Positions 11,450 through 24,200 of a stretch of 64,000 bases of DNA are shown in pieces; the stretch's first letter is position 1; every line of letters begins with the position of its first letter. Origin of the DNA: Aquanectria penicillioides. Lineage: Eukaryota; Ascomycota; Sordariomycetes; Hypocreales; Nectriaceae. The notes beneath the pieces are model-generated. The model was not told where the DNA came from. It saw only the letters and a program-made list of their open reading frames with translations, and did not search any database. The stretch covers positions 744,001 to 808,000 of the forward strand of contig PYIU01000009.1 of assembly GCA_003415625.1 (NCBI GenBank), given 5' to 3'. The translations under genes were made by a program, and so were the position numbers.

Positions 11450-14400
11450 TCATGCTGGAAACGCCCTCCCACTTGACGATCGGCCAATTGTCTTGAAGCT
11501 TTTGTACTGACCATCCTCTCCCATGATATCAAACCGCTGGACACCCATCGTGTCCGACGTATATCCACTAAAGTAGTATCCGATAACAACCACCAAGTAC
11601 GTCAGCATCAGAATGCTGCCCTTGAAGTAGTTACTCTTCCCTTCGCCATACATGTAGCTGAGAAGGAAGACACACAAAATGACCGTGACCATGTCCCATT
11701 GAGGAAACAGGAGCGAGAATGTGTACTGTGCTGCGTCGCCTCCAGAAGGCACACCAGGCCAGAAAGCAGAGTAAAACACCAAGGCGGGGATTTGAAGAAG
11801 ACAGACTTGCAAAGCATATGCTGAACCGATTTCCATGGACAAGGCAATGTTTCCGTTCATGGCGAACGAGATGGCGTTCTAAGTTTGGTTAGTGTTCATC
11901 CTTCTAGCCAAAAGGTAGAATGGGCAAGGGGCAGGTTCTTACCAAAAATTCTGTTGTATTGGGGACCAAGGCAAACAAAGTAATACCAAGGAACTTCTGG
12001 TCGATGGCGAAGCTGTTCAAGACAACATCGACAGTATCGACCAAGATTTCGGCAATAATTGCGTAGAGGAGAGTAGCGCCCAGCAAAATAACCGCACTTT
12101 TCGTTCGACTCCAGTTCGGCGCGTCGTGTCCACCGTGAGCGTGCGCCTCCGTAGCTGGTGCATCCGTGGCCACAGGCTCATGATATGGAGGCTGGCGGTT
12201 GGGTGCTTGAAGCCGGGGCGTCGGGGGAACGGCAGAGGGTCTTCGAGAATGACGGTCACGAGAAGCAATAGCAGCAGCGGTTGCAGCAATCTCGGCAACT
12301 TCGCGAGCCAAGAGCTTGTTGTCGGCATCGCTCAGGCTCGAGAGATTGAGAGGGAGGCGGGTAGACTCCCCGCCGCTAGATTTGGGAGGAACAACATGGG
12401 GAGTAGACGGAGCACCATTCGGGGGGCCGTGCCCTGGGTGGTGGTGGCAGAGTTCTGGCGGGACTCCTCGTTGAGACCAACTTGTTTCAGAGATTGGCCG
12501 AGGATGCGCTTGTAGATGTGAGAATCACGAACATCAGCTCCGGTGGTTTCTCCAGTAGGCAGAGAGCCATGTTGAGGCTGAGGAGGACGAAGAGCAGGAC
12601 CATGAAGCGAGGCGTGCATATGCTCGTCATGTCTTTTCTCATCAATTTCGGCATTCCAAATCACGGCCGCATGGGTGCGAAGGGTGAACCAGAGACCGAT
12701 CAGGTACGAGAAGAAAAGCATAGCCGCAGCCATATAGCAATATGGGCGAACTGCCTCGAGGTAGAACCGGTCACTGAGATTAGGGGCCTGGTTGAAATAG
12801 CAACGACGGCAATCTCGGCCATTCGAATCAAATCCAAAATCTTCACAATCAAGGCAGTTGAGTTCATGGGTGCCGTAGATCTGGTAAAACAGGGTCGGGC
12901 TGAAGGAACCAACCACGGCAAACAACAACATTGTAGACGTTACACCGGCCGATTTAGCGTTAAAGCGCTGCGTCTTTCGCTTGATGGCACCAAAGCACAT
13001 GGAAATTCCCGGCAGGAACAAAATACCGGCAAAAATGCTACCAATGATACTTCCCTCGACGAGTGGTCCCTTGCCCTGGGCCAAGGCAACGCAGTACAAA
13101 AACACTTCCACGACGGTTGCAAAAAAGGCATTGATAGCAGCACCAACGCCCATTGAAGACTGGGCGGAGATGGACGCGACAGCCTGGCCAATGAAGTAGG
13201 CCAGGGGGATGATGGACAACAAACCAGCTGTGAAAAGGAAGGATGGGGAGGTCAGGACATTTTCGACATGAAGAATTCCTTCAAGCACCATCCAGTCGAA
13301 AATGACAAAGACAACCACAACCATGAGGTTGATGAGGAAGATGTTGGTACCATCGACGGTATACTTCCAGTACCGGGCACCGACGGCGCGGTAGGTACAT
13401 AGGAGAATAGAGGAGTTGGGGGCATCATCCATGCGAGCGTATCTGATGTCGGACTCAAAGGACAAAGCCAGCGGGTGACGTCTGAGGTGGTCGAAGAGGA
13501 GGAAGGTAGCCTTGCCCATGGGAATCCAGAAGACCAGGAACCAGCAGATACCGGAGACGAGGATCAACGACGGCGAGATCAAGCAATAGAAGAAGACAAA
13601 GAAGATAACTCTGCCAATATTCCACTGTCCGCGTCCAAACAAGCGGCGCTTGAGTCGAGGAGGAAGCTCGCCTGCCTCTCCACGTCGGCCGCGACCAAGG
13701 AGGCTCTCGGTCTCGCTGGGCTCCGAATCGATGCTTCTTCTCGAACGGCCAATGATGGAACGGTTGCGATCGGGTCCAAAGAAGAGCCTACCGTATTCGA
13801 GGTCTCCGCTCTGCCACTGCTCATACTCGGAAATGCTCCTGCCTTCATCTTGATCTTCATCAAGGTAAGCTTCATCCTTCTCGAGACGCACAAACTTGCC
13901 GAAGGGATAAAATAGATACCCCGCAAGGCCCCAGAGGACTCGTCCGTACTCCCTCCCACTAGGAGCCGCAGAAAATAGCAGACAAGTTATAGCGCCAAGG
14001 GCAGCAAGCGAAGCCATCCACCAACCAAAAAGGATGGTCCAAACCAGGTTGAAAAGGAGCAGCCAATTGCTCACTCTCCCCCCTGGAGCCGAGTGAATGT
14101 CGGCTTGAGCAAACTTCTGAATAGAACGGTCCTTCTTGTACAGCGCAGGCTTCCAGACACGAATACCAAAAGGATGGGTTTGGTTGATGGCTTGCTGTCG
14201 ATCTTTGAGAGTGAAGCTTTCTGCATCACTAACTTCGCCGTCCGAGTCGCAGTCGACATGATCTTCAAGATGAGGCTCTTCGTCGTGAGTATCGTCGTCG
14301 TCATTAGTAACACTCTCGGAATCGTTTTCGGGCTCTTCAGCGATGTTTTCTTCTTCTTCTTGATGTGATTGCACGCGGGAGAGCTGTGTTGTGAGCTGAG

Positions 14401-14901
14401 GACGACGGCGAGTGCCGTAGGTGTGGTGCCTCTCGACAGCGTCTTGTTCTACCTCGTGGGCCTCGTCATCAACAGAAAATACGCTACCGCGGTGGGGCGT
14501 GGAAGAAGGTCGTCGAGGCATGGGAGGCTTGCGCAGCCGAGTGACGGATCGAACTCGTTCGCTGTGGGAAGACTGCGAGGATCTGGCTTGGGGACGGTCC
14601 AGAGGACTTTCGGCTGGTAGGTGGCCCGTCACGGGACCGCCAATGGAGCCTGGATAGATGTAAAGGTTAGGCTGGGCATGGGTAAACCGATGAGCATTCG
14701 GGGCAGCTTACCATAGTTCCCCTCTGGCCTACGTCGCACGGTGTCGGTGGACTGGAAGCTTTCGGAGAGACCATCGTCATCGCGGTAGGCGGCTGACTCG
14801 GAGCGGGAGAGGGGACTGCGTGTGTCGGCGGGCGATGTTGCGCTGGAGGAATCTGCAAGTTGGCGCGCCGTGGCCGAGCTTTCTCGTCTTGAGGAATCCA
14901 T
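11450..14901 (-). CDS. Vnx1-like vacuolar cation/H+ exchanger (CaCA family)
   Basis: Large CaCA/CAX-type antiporter resembling yeast Vnx1 (YNL321w), a vacuolar low-affinity Na+/K+ : H+ exchanger. Exon 1 is 14901-14712, exon 2 is 14649-11943 and exon 3 is 11878-11450. Intron 1 has donor GTAAGC, branch CTAAC and acceptor CAG; intron 2 has donor GTAAGA and acceptor AG. Exons sum to 3326 bp; one added base in the C6 run at 12421-12426 makes 1109 codons (1108 residues). The N-terminus (about 1-250) is Ser/Arg-rich, then acidic, and is probably cytosolic. A membrane segment with 'WPFGK'-like 'YPFGKF' follows, resembling the YccF domain of Vnx1 proteins. The two exchanger repeats are at about 540-740 ('GAAINAFFATVVE') and 920-1090 ('VPNTTEFLNAISFAMNGNIA'). 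A Cys-rich insert with four CXXC-like cysteines lies after repeat 1 ('CLDCEDFGFDSNGRDCRRC'). Ion choice cannot be read from sequence. Confidence 0.88.
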
Positions 14902-16804
14902 GACGGACAGTTAGCGATGGGACGAACCCGATCGAGGCGCGAGAGCGGCGGGAGGTGTTGGTGCAATCAATCGATCAGACTCGTGACGACGAGGAGCGAC
15001 GACAGAATGATGAAATAGGTAACCGGGAGCGGTGGAGGCCCGAGTGTTCTGTGTACCGCCTGGCCTAGGTTAATGACGAATAAGAGAGGGAATGCCGAGC
15101 ATGCCAGCGTGGTGTTGCAGAGCCGGGAGCTATGGCGTGCGGCAGAGACCTAGTTCGGCTGTTGTTTTGATTGAGATTGGAAGTGGGCTGTGGTCCTGGC
15201 AGCTGGGCCTGGGTCTCGGGTTCCAGCTAGGTTTGGGCCTCAGCGGGTGGCGACTTGCTGATAGGGCTTGGCCTTTTCCCCGTAAGCGTAGCTGAATTCG
15301 AAGGCGAAGTTGATACGAAGGCCCAAAGCGAATAGCGAGAAAAGGAAGGAAGAAAGAAACGTAAATTGTCGGCGCTGCCGGAGACGGTGGGATGGAGTAG
15401 GTCAGGTTGGTTGCGCAAGGAGGTACAAAGAGGAAGTACAGTTGTGGAAGGTCTCAACTAGCGGGTGGCAAGGAAAGGTAACAGCGGCTACTTGCAAAAT
15501 AAAATAAAAAACACCACCACTAAGAATCCAAACCGAGCAACAACGATATGGAAATGCCAACCGCGACACAGCAGTGAGAGATGGGAGGAGAGAATAGAAA
15601 GGGGAAGGGGGAAAGGGGAGTGACAAGGAAGAACTCAAGATGCAGCTGCAGCAGCAACAGGAACGGCAAACAACGGCAAACAGTCAAAGCCAAAACCTGT
15701 ACAGCGCAGTACATGCAATGATACTTCTCCCAGCACAAAATGAGTGAAGTGAGGTGAGAGATTAAAAAAAAAAAGTTGGATGAGTCCACCAAATGTCCCT
15801 CCACAAAAAGGAAATCTTCAACTTCTTTCGTGCATAGGTACCCTGTAAAATTACGGATACATCTTGCGTCCTCTGATGAGTGCGAGTACAACCATGGCAA
15901 CTGGCAACGCCAAATACTAACATCCGATTCTTGAGTGGGCATGCTATCTTGTCGGATCCACCACTATTGCAAGCTTCCACAGCTCGTGATCCATACATGC
16001 TACCCTGCACAGGTTAGTGCGACGTGCCGCTGCTTGCGCGTGCTGGAGATAACGTCATTTTGCCTCGCTGTTCCAGGGTCTCTTGCGCCATGGTGACCCT
16101 GATTTGGTGTCTCATCTCAGCAATCATCACCGCCTGTTGCTCTGTTCGCTCGACATGTCCTTTTCTTGATGTCAAGCGCCTCTCAGCCCGCACGCGACAG
16201 GACCATATTTGCTTCCGTCAGATGCCGCTTGATTCCATCATGTCAAATATGCAAGACTGTGCAACCGGGAAATGATGCAAGCCGGCAGGTTCGTGCAGGT
16301 GCAAATGCAAATCGAGTACCCACGTTCCCGCTTGCAGCTGTGTCCAGGCTAGCCTGGTCCTCGCCTAACCTACCGTGCCCACCATGTCCTCCTCCGTACC
16401 CACACCCTTCAACTCCCATCCCACCTTCGCCTACCCTAGACCTGCATGACACCTCGATATCCGGCGCCCGGCAAAACTAATCCTCCGACATCCAACTTCA
16501 TTCTTCCCAATTCGGTGGTCCACCTTTGGTGTGTGGCCCGTGCGCTTTGCCTGCGGCTTACGAGACAAGCTGTAGCCTTGTCACCAAGCTTCCAACCTCA
16601 TCGCAACCCACATCCACCAAACAAACCGCCCATCCACCATCTCCAATTCCTCATCCCCTGTCCGCCATTTCCAGCCGTTCTTCCTTTGCCTGTCGACTCT
16701 ATCCTTGCGGCTGTCGCATACCCCCTCTCCGATCTCCTCTCCTTAACCGGATCACCGCCTTCCTCCCTTCGAACACATCCCCCCCGACGGGAGTTCCGCC
16801 CAAG
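14902..16804. other. Divergent promoter region VNX1-like / RPT6
   Basis: 1.9 kb between the start codons of the minus-strand exchanger and the plus-strand proteasome gene, so it must hold both promoters and 5' UTRs. The part just before the RPT6 ATG (about 16580-16800) is pyrimidine-rich, as is common for fungal housekeeping 5' UTRs. Short open frames here have no recognisable domain. An A tract occurs at about 15764-15773. Confidence 0.55.
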
Positions 16805-18033
16805 ATGGCGCTCGACCAGTATTACCACAACAAGATCGAGGCGATGAAGCTCGAGATCCTCAAGGGTCAGGCTGCCCTTCGTCGTCTCGAGGCACAGCGC
16901 AACGACTACAACTCCCGCGTGCGATTGTTGCGAGAAGAGCTTGGCCTGCTGCAACAGCCCGGTTCCTACGTCGGTGAGGTCGTCAAGGTCATGAGCACCA
17001 AGAAGGTCCTTGTCAAGGTGCACCCAGAAGGAAAATATGGTGCGTCACAAACATATTGCCAGCTGCATACCGCCGCATCCCTCTAACCTTTCCCCTAGTC
17101 GTCGATGTATCCGATAGCGTCGACATTGCCAAGCTCACCCCCGGAAAGCGAGTTACACTGCTGTCCGACAGCTACAAGCTCGAGAAGATGCTCCCGTCAT
17201 CCGTCGATCCCCTCGTCTCTCTCATGATGGTGGAGAAGGTTCCCGACAGCACATACGACATGATTGGTGGTCTGGATCAACAGATCAAGGAAATCAAGGA
17301 AGTCATCGAGCTCGGTCTCAAGCACCCAGAGCTCTTCGAGTCCCTGGGTATCGCGCAGCCCAAGGGTGTCCTGCTCTACGGCCCCCCTGGTACTGGCAAG
17401 ACCCTCTTGGCGCGAGCCGTCGCCCACCACACCGCTTGCAAGTTCATTCGAGTGTCAGGATCCGAATTGGTGCAGAAGTACATTGGTGAGGGTAGCCGAA
17501 TGGTGCGAGAGCTGTTCGTGATGGCTCGTGAGCATGCGCCATCCATCATCTTTATGGATGAAATCGACAGCATCGGTTCCTCGCGAGTGGAGGGATCTTC
17601 TGGTGGTGACTCTGAAGTGCAGCGAACTATGCTTGAGCTTCTGAACCAGCTCGACGGTTTCGAGCCTACCAAGAACATCAAGGTCATCATGGCCACAAAT
17701 CGCCTCGATATTCTCGACCCTGCTCTTCTGCGACCAGGTCGTATCGACCGAAAGATCGAGTTCCCCCCACCCAGCGTCGAGGCCCGAGCCGACATTCTCC
17801 GTATTCACAGCCGCAAGATGAACTTGACCCGTGGTATCAACCTCACCAAGATTGCCGAGAAGATGAACGGATGCTCCGGTGCCGAGCTCAAGGGTGTGTG
17901 CACAGAGGCCGGTATGTACGCCCTACGTGAGCGGAGAGTCCACGTTACTCAGGAGGACTTTGAACTCGCCACCGCCAAAATTCTCAACAAGCACGACGAC
18001 AAGGAGGTGGCGCTTGGCAAGCTGTGGAAGTAA
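16805..18033 (+). CDS. RPT6: 26S proteasome regulatory subunit 8 (Rpt6/Sug1 ATPase)
   Basis: One of the six AAA ATPases of the 19S base that unfold ubiquitinated proteins and open the 20S gate, in nucleus and cytosol. Two exons, 16805-17039 and 17099-18033, are joined in phase 1 by a 59 bp intron (donor GTGCGT, CTAAC branch, acceptor TAG). They encode 389 residues, the usual length for fungal Rpt6. An N-terminal coiled coil (about 10-55) precedes the OB domain. The AAA domain has Walker A 'GPPGTGKT' (about 173-180), Walker B 'IIFMDEID' (about 229-236) and the arginine-finger block 'LLRPGRIDR' (about 289-297). The C-terminus 'ALGKLWK' is typical of Rpt6. The start is chosen because '[15 protein letters not shown]' is the conserved beginning and lies after CAAG in a reasonable initiation context. 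No defects are seen. Confidence 0.98.
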
Positions 18034-20863
18034 ACGGACAAGTTTACAAGAAACGATACGACAAATACGACGACGACTTCTTTCTTTCGCATTCTTCGTT
18101 GTTCCTGCAGCCCCCGGTTGCTCACGAGTGGAGGGCTCTGGTTTTGATAGAAGAGCTGGGCTGGGACAACGGGAGAGGAGTTGTAAGGATAGTAAACTGT
18201 ACCAATAATCGGGCAACGTTTCATGTCTGGTGCTATGTCTATGGTGCTCGCTGTTTGGTGCCGTGTTTCTCGAGTGCTCTGCTGGTTCATGGATCTTCCA
18301 TGCCCCTGTTTGCTTTCATTTTTTGCGTGCTGAAAACTTGCCTTGATCCACGAGCTGAACAACAAGGGAGACGGCCGCTCCCTGCCAGTCTCTCGTGAGA
18401 CGCCGTGCCATCTATGCAACTGAGGTTCTTTTTCCACCTCGTTGCGTTACATTGCTTGGGGGTAGAGGGACCATGCGTGTGCCAGTTTTCGCTTATCACC
18501 CATCCATTATTACCATGGATCCTTCTTATACTATCCAATCATCGACATCCAGGATCATACACTTTCCGCAAGCCTTTTCTACATTGTTTCCTGTTGGGAA
18601 TATGTTCGCTGAGACAACTTGTTTTAAGTCAATGCAGAGTTGTGAACTGATTATGTGTATCTGTGTGACCGGATATGGATGGTAACTGGGCCTTGGAGAG
18701 ATTGACATAACATCCAAAAGATGGGAAAGAAACGCAGATAGATCCTGTCTCCGCATGGAGTTGATACAATACTATTGTGATTTTGATGTTCCAGCTGGCG
18801 TTGCTTTGTTGAGCTTTGATACATCGTGTTCCATAATTGTCTCATCTGCGTGGGATAACGATATCTCATGCCGTCCAGGTGGATTAGATAGCGCACAGTA
18901 TACGCGGAAAGATAATCCCATTTCATGCCAAGACCATGTCTCACGCAACGACATTCAACAAACATACAAGAAACCAATCCCGATTGTGAACAGCTCTCAT
19001 CTACTATGTCGCTTCAACTCGAGCACCGTGCACTTGTCATGCTCTGATTCGTCTCTGTGCAACATAATTCGAGATGCGTGCTCGATGCAATGGGCCAGTT
19101 GACGAGGCAAGCTTCAATTCGACATCCGTAAGACATCGGTATGGTGGAGAGAATATCTTCACCCCCCTTCAGAGGCCTCTGGCCCAGCTATAATTCTTGC
19201 CGAGTCAGATATGACCGAGCCTAATCGGGGGCATGCACTTTCGAAATCTCAATCTCTATCCAAACTGCGCCTCTTGCGATTCTAGACTTACCCCGGATCA
19301 CCTTTTAGTCACAGTTTTGACCCATCCGTGCCAAAGAAACACTACGAACCTCCTTTTCCATGACTCTAAACCACGACGGGTTCCCTAACGCCGTCCAGAC
19401 CGGGCTAGTTTGCACGCGACGACTCGCACGACGGGCTAGGCCTAGACTCTCCCGCACGCGAGCGAAAATTAGCCACGAGGACGATGAGAAAGGGGAGGCG
19501 AAGGAGGAGGGGCAGGACAATAAGGAGAGAGGAAAAGAAGAAAGAACGAGAACAAGCCATCCCCCACAAATCCCACAAACCGTGGAGCGCCTCCCAGCAG
19601 CCTGCCCATCTTATCGGTCCCGTTTGGTAGCATCTCAGCCGGTGTCACGACGAGTTGGAGGGCGACCCCGAGGCGCTAGGCCGTCCCGCATTCCTCCCGC
19701 CAGCCGATTTCTCCAAGTCTGATGGCCGCACCAAGGCCTTCCGTTGTCGCGAGTTGCGCGATCCAAAGTGGATGAGAGGCGGGGGATGAGCGATTGCCGG
19801 CCAGCCGGCGCTACACACGCCCAGACTGAGGGAGTGGGCTTTCCTATGAACCAGCCGTTCTGGACCTCTCATTTGAAGAGCTGTTCAATATAGCGGGTTA
19901 TTTCACACCAGAGGCTTGATGTCATCATTGCCGCTTTGGGCACAGTCAACTTCCGTAGTTTAGGTCCAGAGCCTCTTGGGCTGGCGCTCTGTCGTGATCG
20001 AGACTGAGACTGAGACTTGCAACTGATTCTTGTCAAGGCGTTAGTTGTTCATTCTTGGCGGAGAGGCCGCAGAGCCGGAGCGGAGATGTGATGAATCCCC
20101 AAACGAGTTATGATCCATTCCTTGGCTACAGTGCAGCCAAGAAAATGCTCTTGCAGCGATAAGCGAAATGCTTGTATTCTTAGGGCAGCTTGGGAACCCA
20201 GAAGCGTGAAACATGTCTTGACTCTTCTCGGCCCAACCCGCACAGCCCACAACCCGATAGTTAATCTGCCGCGACGTGGTTGGTGGTGGATACGAGCAGA
20301 AAGTCTCCAGACTTGATGGCTGTCAGAAGTCATGAGCAACGGTTGAGCTAGTCCCCCCGAGAGGGTAAACACAACACAACACCCGCCGGCCGACCACAGT
20401 TGCAATAAACGACCCGGTGCCGGAGATGGAGCCAGGGTTGTCTCATTGTAGGTATCGGTGTGAGGCCCCGGTCGTACGATTTCTATCTCGACCTTCCTGC
20501 TTGGCGTCTGTGCCATTCAGCAAGCCGGCGTGAGACCCGACAGTCTGTCATTCCCCACAGAAAGGAACAGGCTCACCGCTGAGAACTGAAGTCGAGGCTA
20601 TCTCACACCGAACAGGGGCCTGATGGACGGGGAATGTTGGTGTTGGTTCCGGGAGTGGGCCAGGCATCGTGCCTCAGCCCGACCCGACGCCGCGACAGAC
20701 GCAGGGGTCCGGTGGGATTCCGAGAGGGTTTGGAGAAGGTGGGCATTTCCGACTTCCACGCCTTGTTCTGCCATCTTACTGATTTGGGGATAACCCAGGC
20801 TAAGACGGATACTTTTGGGTTTATCTTATTTTAATTTTTACTTTTTCACAATTGTCAAGGGGT

Positions 20864-20888
20864 GGGGGGGGGGGGGGGGGGGGGGGGG
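20864..20888 (+). repeat. 25-nt poly-G tract
   Basis: An unbroken G run following AGGGGT. It can form G-quadruplex DNA and is a likely place for assembly length error. It is not inside any gene I can support. Confidence 0.85.
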
Positions 20889-21246
20889 CGCGCTTGTGGA
20901 CGGGAGGGCTACGCTCTCTTGTCATGAGGACATCGACGTGGCCGACGGTCAACTTGCAATATGCAATGCTAGGCAAAATTGACGGGCGCGCGTGAGAGCC
21001 TTCGAGCCTTTGAGCGTCGAGCGTTGATTTTTGGAGGCTGACATTGGAGGGAGGGGCGCAGGCAGCACGGCTCAAGTTTAGAGACGGAAATAGACAACAA
21101 CCTTGGTTTGACTGGTGGACGTTGCGCTGTCCCGGATGGGATCACGATCGTCGGCGTCTAGAACGGTCCAATACACGTCATTGAGGCTGGAAGGCGACAC
21201 AAAGGAGTACACAGGTGGTGTCTAGGCATGGCATTATCCCTGAACT

Positions 21247-21282
21247 GGGGATGGGGATGGGGATAGGGATGAGGATGGGGAT
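21247..21282 (+). repeat. GGGGAT hexamer array (6 units)
   Basis: Six 6 bp units, four exact GGGGAT and two with one change (AGGGAT, GAGGAT). This is a G-rich minisatellite with quadruplex potential. It differs from the fungal telomere unit TTAGGG. Confidence 0.85.
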
Positions 21283-24200
21283 GGAGCCTGGAGTACGGTA
21301 CTCCATACAGACGGGCATGTTGTATGTACATCTGGGGGCTCTGTAATGTAATGAGTATGCAGAGAACAGCCAAGGACCCAGGTATGGCATGTAGGTGTGT
21401 ATGGATGTATGTATGTATGTACTGTAAGTCCGGACGTGGGAGGATTGCTCCGCCGCGGGGGACTCGGAGATGAACACGACGATCCGGCCGGATGGGTTCT
21501 GAGTTGTGATGGGGACGACAAGACACGAAGAATTCCCGCGTACGGTACCCTTGGTGAAGGATGCCTTGGCCTTCCGTCGACGTGTGGTCCCTGTCGCCTC
21601 GTGCCTCATGCCTGGTGCCTCGTGCCTCAAAAGCCCCTCCCACTGCCCACTGCCCACTTGCCCACAGTCCACAGCCCATAGCCCACCAGAGTCCACTCTG
21701 GGATCCCCAAGGGTCCGCCATGCTGGGAGACTAGGGCTGGGCGTTCAGAGACAGCATGGAGGACACTAATAGGAGGGGACGGACGGGGAACGGAAGGGGG
21801 GGGAGGGGGTGTGCGGCGCCGTCTCGTGGCAGACAGACTTCCCCGAGGCTAAAAGTCATTAATTACCTGTTGGAAACGACGCCATCGCGCATGTCTGCAG
21901 AGCACGTCTTGTGAGAAACTGGCGGTAAGGGATTTCGAGGACAGTTTAGGGGCAAGCGTGTGGGATCTAGGTTGGTTGGACCCCCAGCCATCTTTTGGTG
22001 TGCCTGTGTCAGTGTCAGTCGCAGTCCCACCGGGCGGTCCCCACGACACAATCGTGTTTTTGGGGCGAGCGTATCGTCGCTTTGGCCGTGACACAGCTCG
22101 ATCGCGATCGAGATCGTGGATGAATTTGGACAGAGCAGAGGGCTGTGCGAAGGGTTGGCTGGGATTCCCGTAAAGTCCTATGTCTGAGACCCGGTGGGCG
22201 TGGTTTTGGGGATAACGGTTACGCGCGTGCAACCCCAGAACGGTGAGCTATGTCATAATGTGGATGAGATGGCGATGATCTCAGGGTCCAGGCCGGTCGA
22301 TGGGTTGACGGACAGTCGACCGTCGACGGGGTGTGTGGGTAAGCCCGAGGCATAAGGAAGATGACGGCGAAGAAGAAGTCGGTTCATACGTGATGAATCC
22401 AGGGCGAGCAGGGCGAGCAGACTACACGCAACGCAGCGCAGCACAGCACGCAGCTCACAGCTCAGCTGGCGGACGCACCGTCCGCAACGCAGAAAGGCAT
22501 GCGCCAAACCGGGAACCTGATTCGGGAAACCGTTGCTGGGACGGAAGGGCGGAAGGACGGAAGCAGACGCAGGAGCAGGGCGGACAGGCCCAGCCAGGCC
22601 AGACAAGCAAATCACGAAACTGCAAAAGCACCCGTCAGACCAGAGAGGGCGCAACCATGAGCCAGGGGGACGCTGCTGCGAGGCGGGCGGAAGCAATGGG
22701 AGATGATGCTGATTAAACACGGGCATGCGTGCAGAATGGAATGGATGGGCGCGTCGTCGCGGGGTTTTCCAAGACGGGAAGGAACATGGCGGTCATCAAG
22801 AATGGCAACACAGGTAGGGACTGCGGTAGGTAAGTAAACATAGAGACATCCGACAAGGCACCGGCATCATTGCGTGCGTTGTCATTTTGTTTTCCGTCGG
22901 GCATAATAAGCATTGCCTTGATTACTGACTGCGGCTGCGGATGCTAATGCTATCCGATGTAGAGGAGACGCCGAAGGCGAGGGGGGGAGGCCATCATCGT
23001 CGTTCGCCCATCCGCCCAGCACTGGGCATTATCAGCTAAAAGATTCCTCTTTTCTTTCCCCTTCCCTATAACGGTGATGCTATATGATTTATAATGCCAC
23101 TCTCCAGCTCACTGGCCAAAGGATCCTGCCCGTAGCGAGAAACAGTTCCCGATAACTTACCACGCCAGGCGGGTTGGGCTCTTGGCAGCATCCACCGTTC
23201 CCTGGAGTCCTGGACGCTCTTGGAGCGCCGTCTGGGCGATTGAGTTTCACCCGGCATTGAAGACCGACATGGGGTGTTCATTTGGGGGAAACATGGGGCG
23301 GCTGCCGGGGGTGCGCAAAGCCTGCATACAGAACGCTTCAGCGACCAAGGCCAAGAAGGCTTCTCGCATGGCTTCAGCGGGTTAGAGGGCTAATCGTCGT
23401 CTGCTCTCGGGTGCCCATCACCGCGGGTGCAGCGATAGCGCAGTGCCTTACAGCGCCGGCCCTGAGCACTTATGTACGGTATCAACATTTGACACGGACG
23501 GAGTATGGATATACCGGTACACGCCCCCTTCCCGGATCAGCCTAGCACGAGCGAGGTCGCAGAGACATGCGCATACGTACAGACGTTTCCTGGGCATGGC
23601 AGCGTCAGAGATTGCTGATGTTAATGAGCGTCCCCTCCAGGCCGAAAGTCCAAGGCCGTGACAACAAGTGCTGATGAGGATTTGGACACTGGCAGTATAG
23701 TGGCCTGTGGTGTTACAGTTGTTACAGCTCTGCTGCACCCCAGGGGGAACGCCTCCCCAGTCGTCGGCCTCATGGCCAGACGCCAAAGTCTCAGACTCTA
23801 CGTCATGCCGCGCCGCAGTGGTCCGGGCTGATCAAAGTCGGGTTCCACAAAAACCTCGCTCTGCGACCTCGGGCCCCAGGCTGCGTACCGTCACCACTCA
23901 CTACCTAGTCACCAGTGGCTCGTTGTCACCCCTTTCCGACACTTCAAGGATGAAAGACGATTAGGATACCATACATGGCACTGTGCTGCGTACATGCTCT
24001 GGTAGCACAGCAGACCAAGGACCCGAGTTGGGCTGGACACGAGGGGGAGACTTTCCTGTTCTAGACTCTCCGGGATACCGGGTCCGGGGGGCGAGAGCCA
24101 GTGTGCTCCGGGTCCCGGGCACTACAGGAAGAGAGGACCCAGATGGAGACTCGAGAGATGTGGGTGGGGGCTGGCTTGAATGGGCAGGTTCCCACTTGTC

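Noticed and set aside
12356..12414. Possible 59 bp intron in the exchanger instead of a frameshift
   Set aside because: Phase and length fit, but the donor GTTGTT is far from the fungal GTRNGY consensus used by all other introns here, and it would delete a Pro-rich block that looks coding. Kept only as the alternative.
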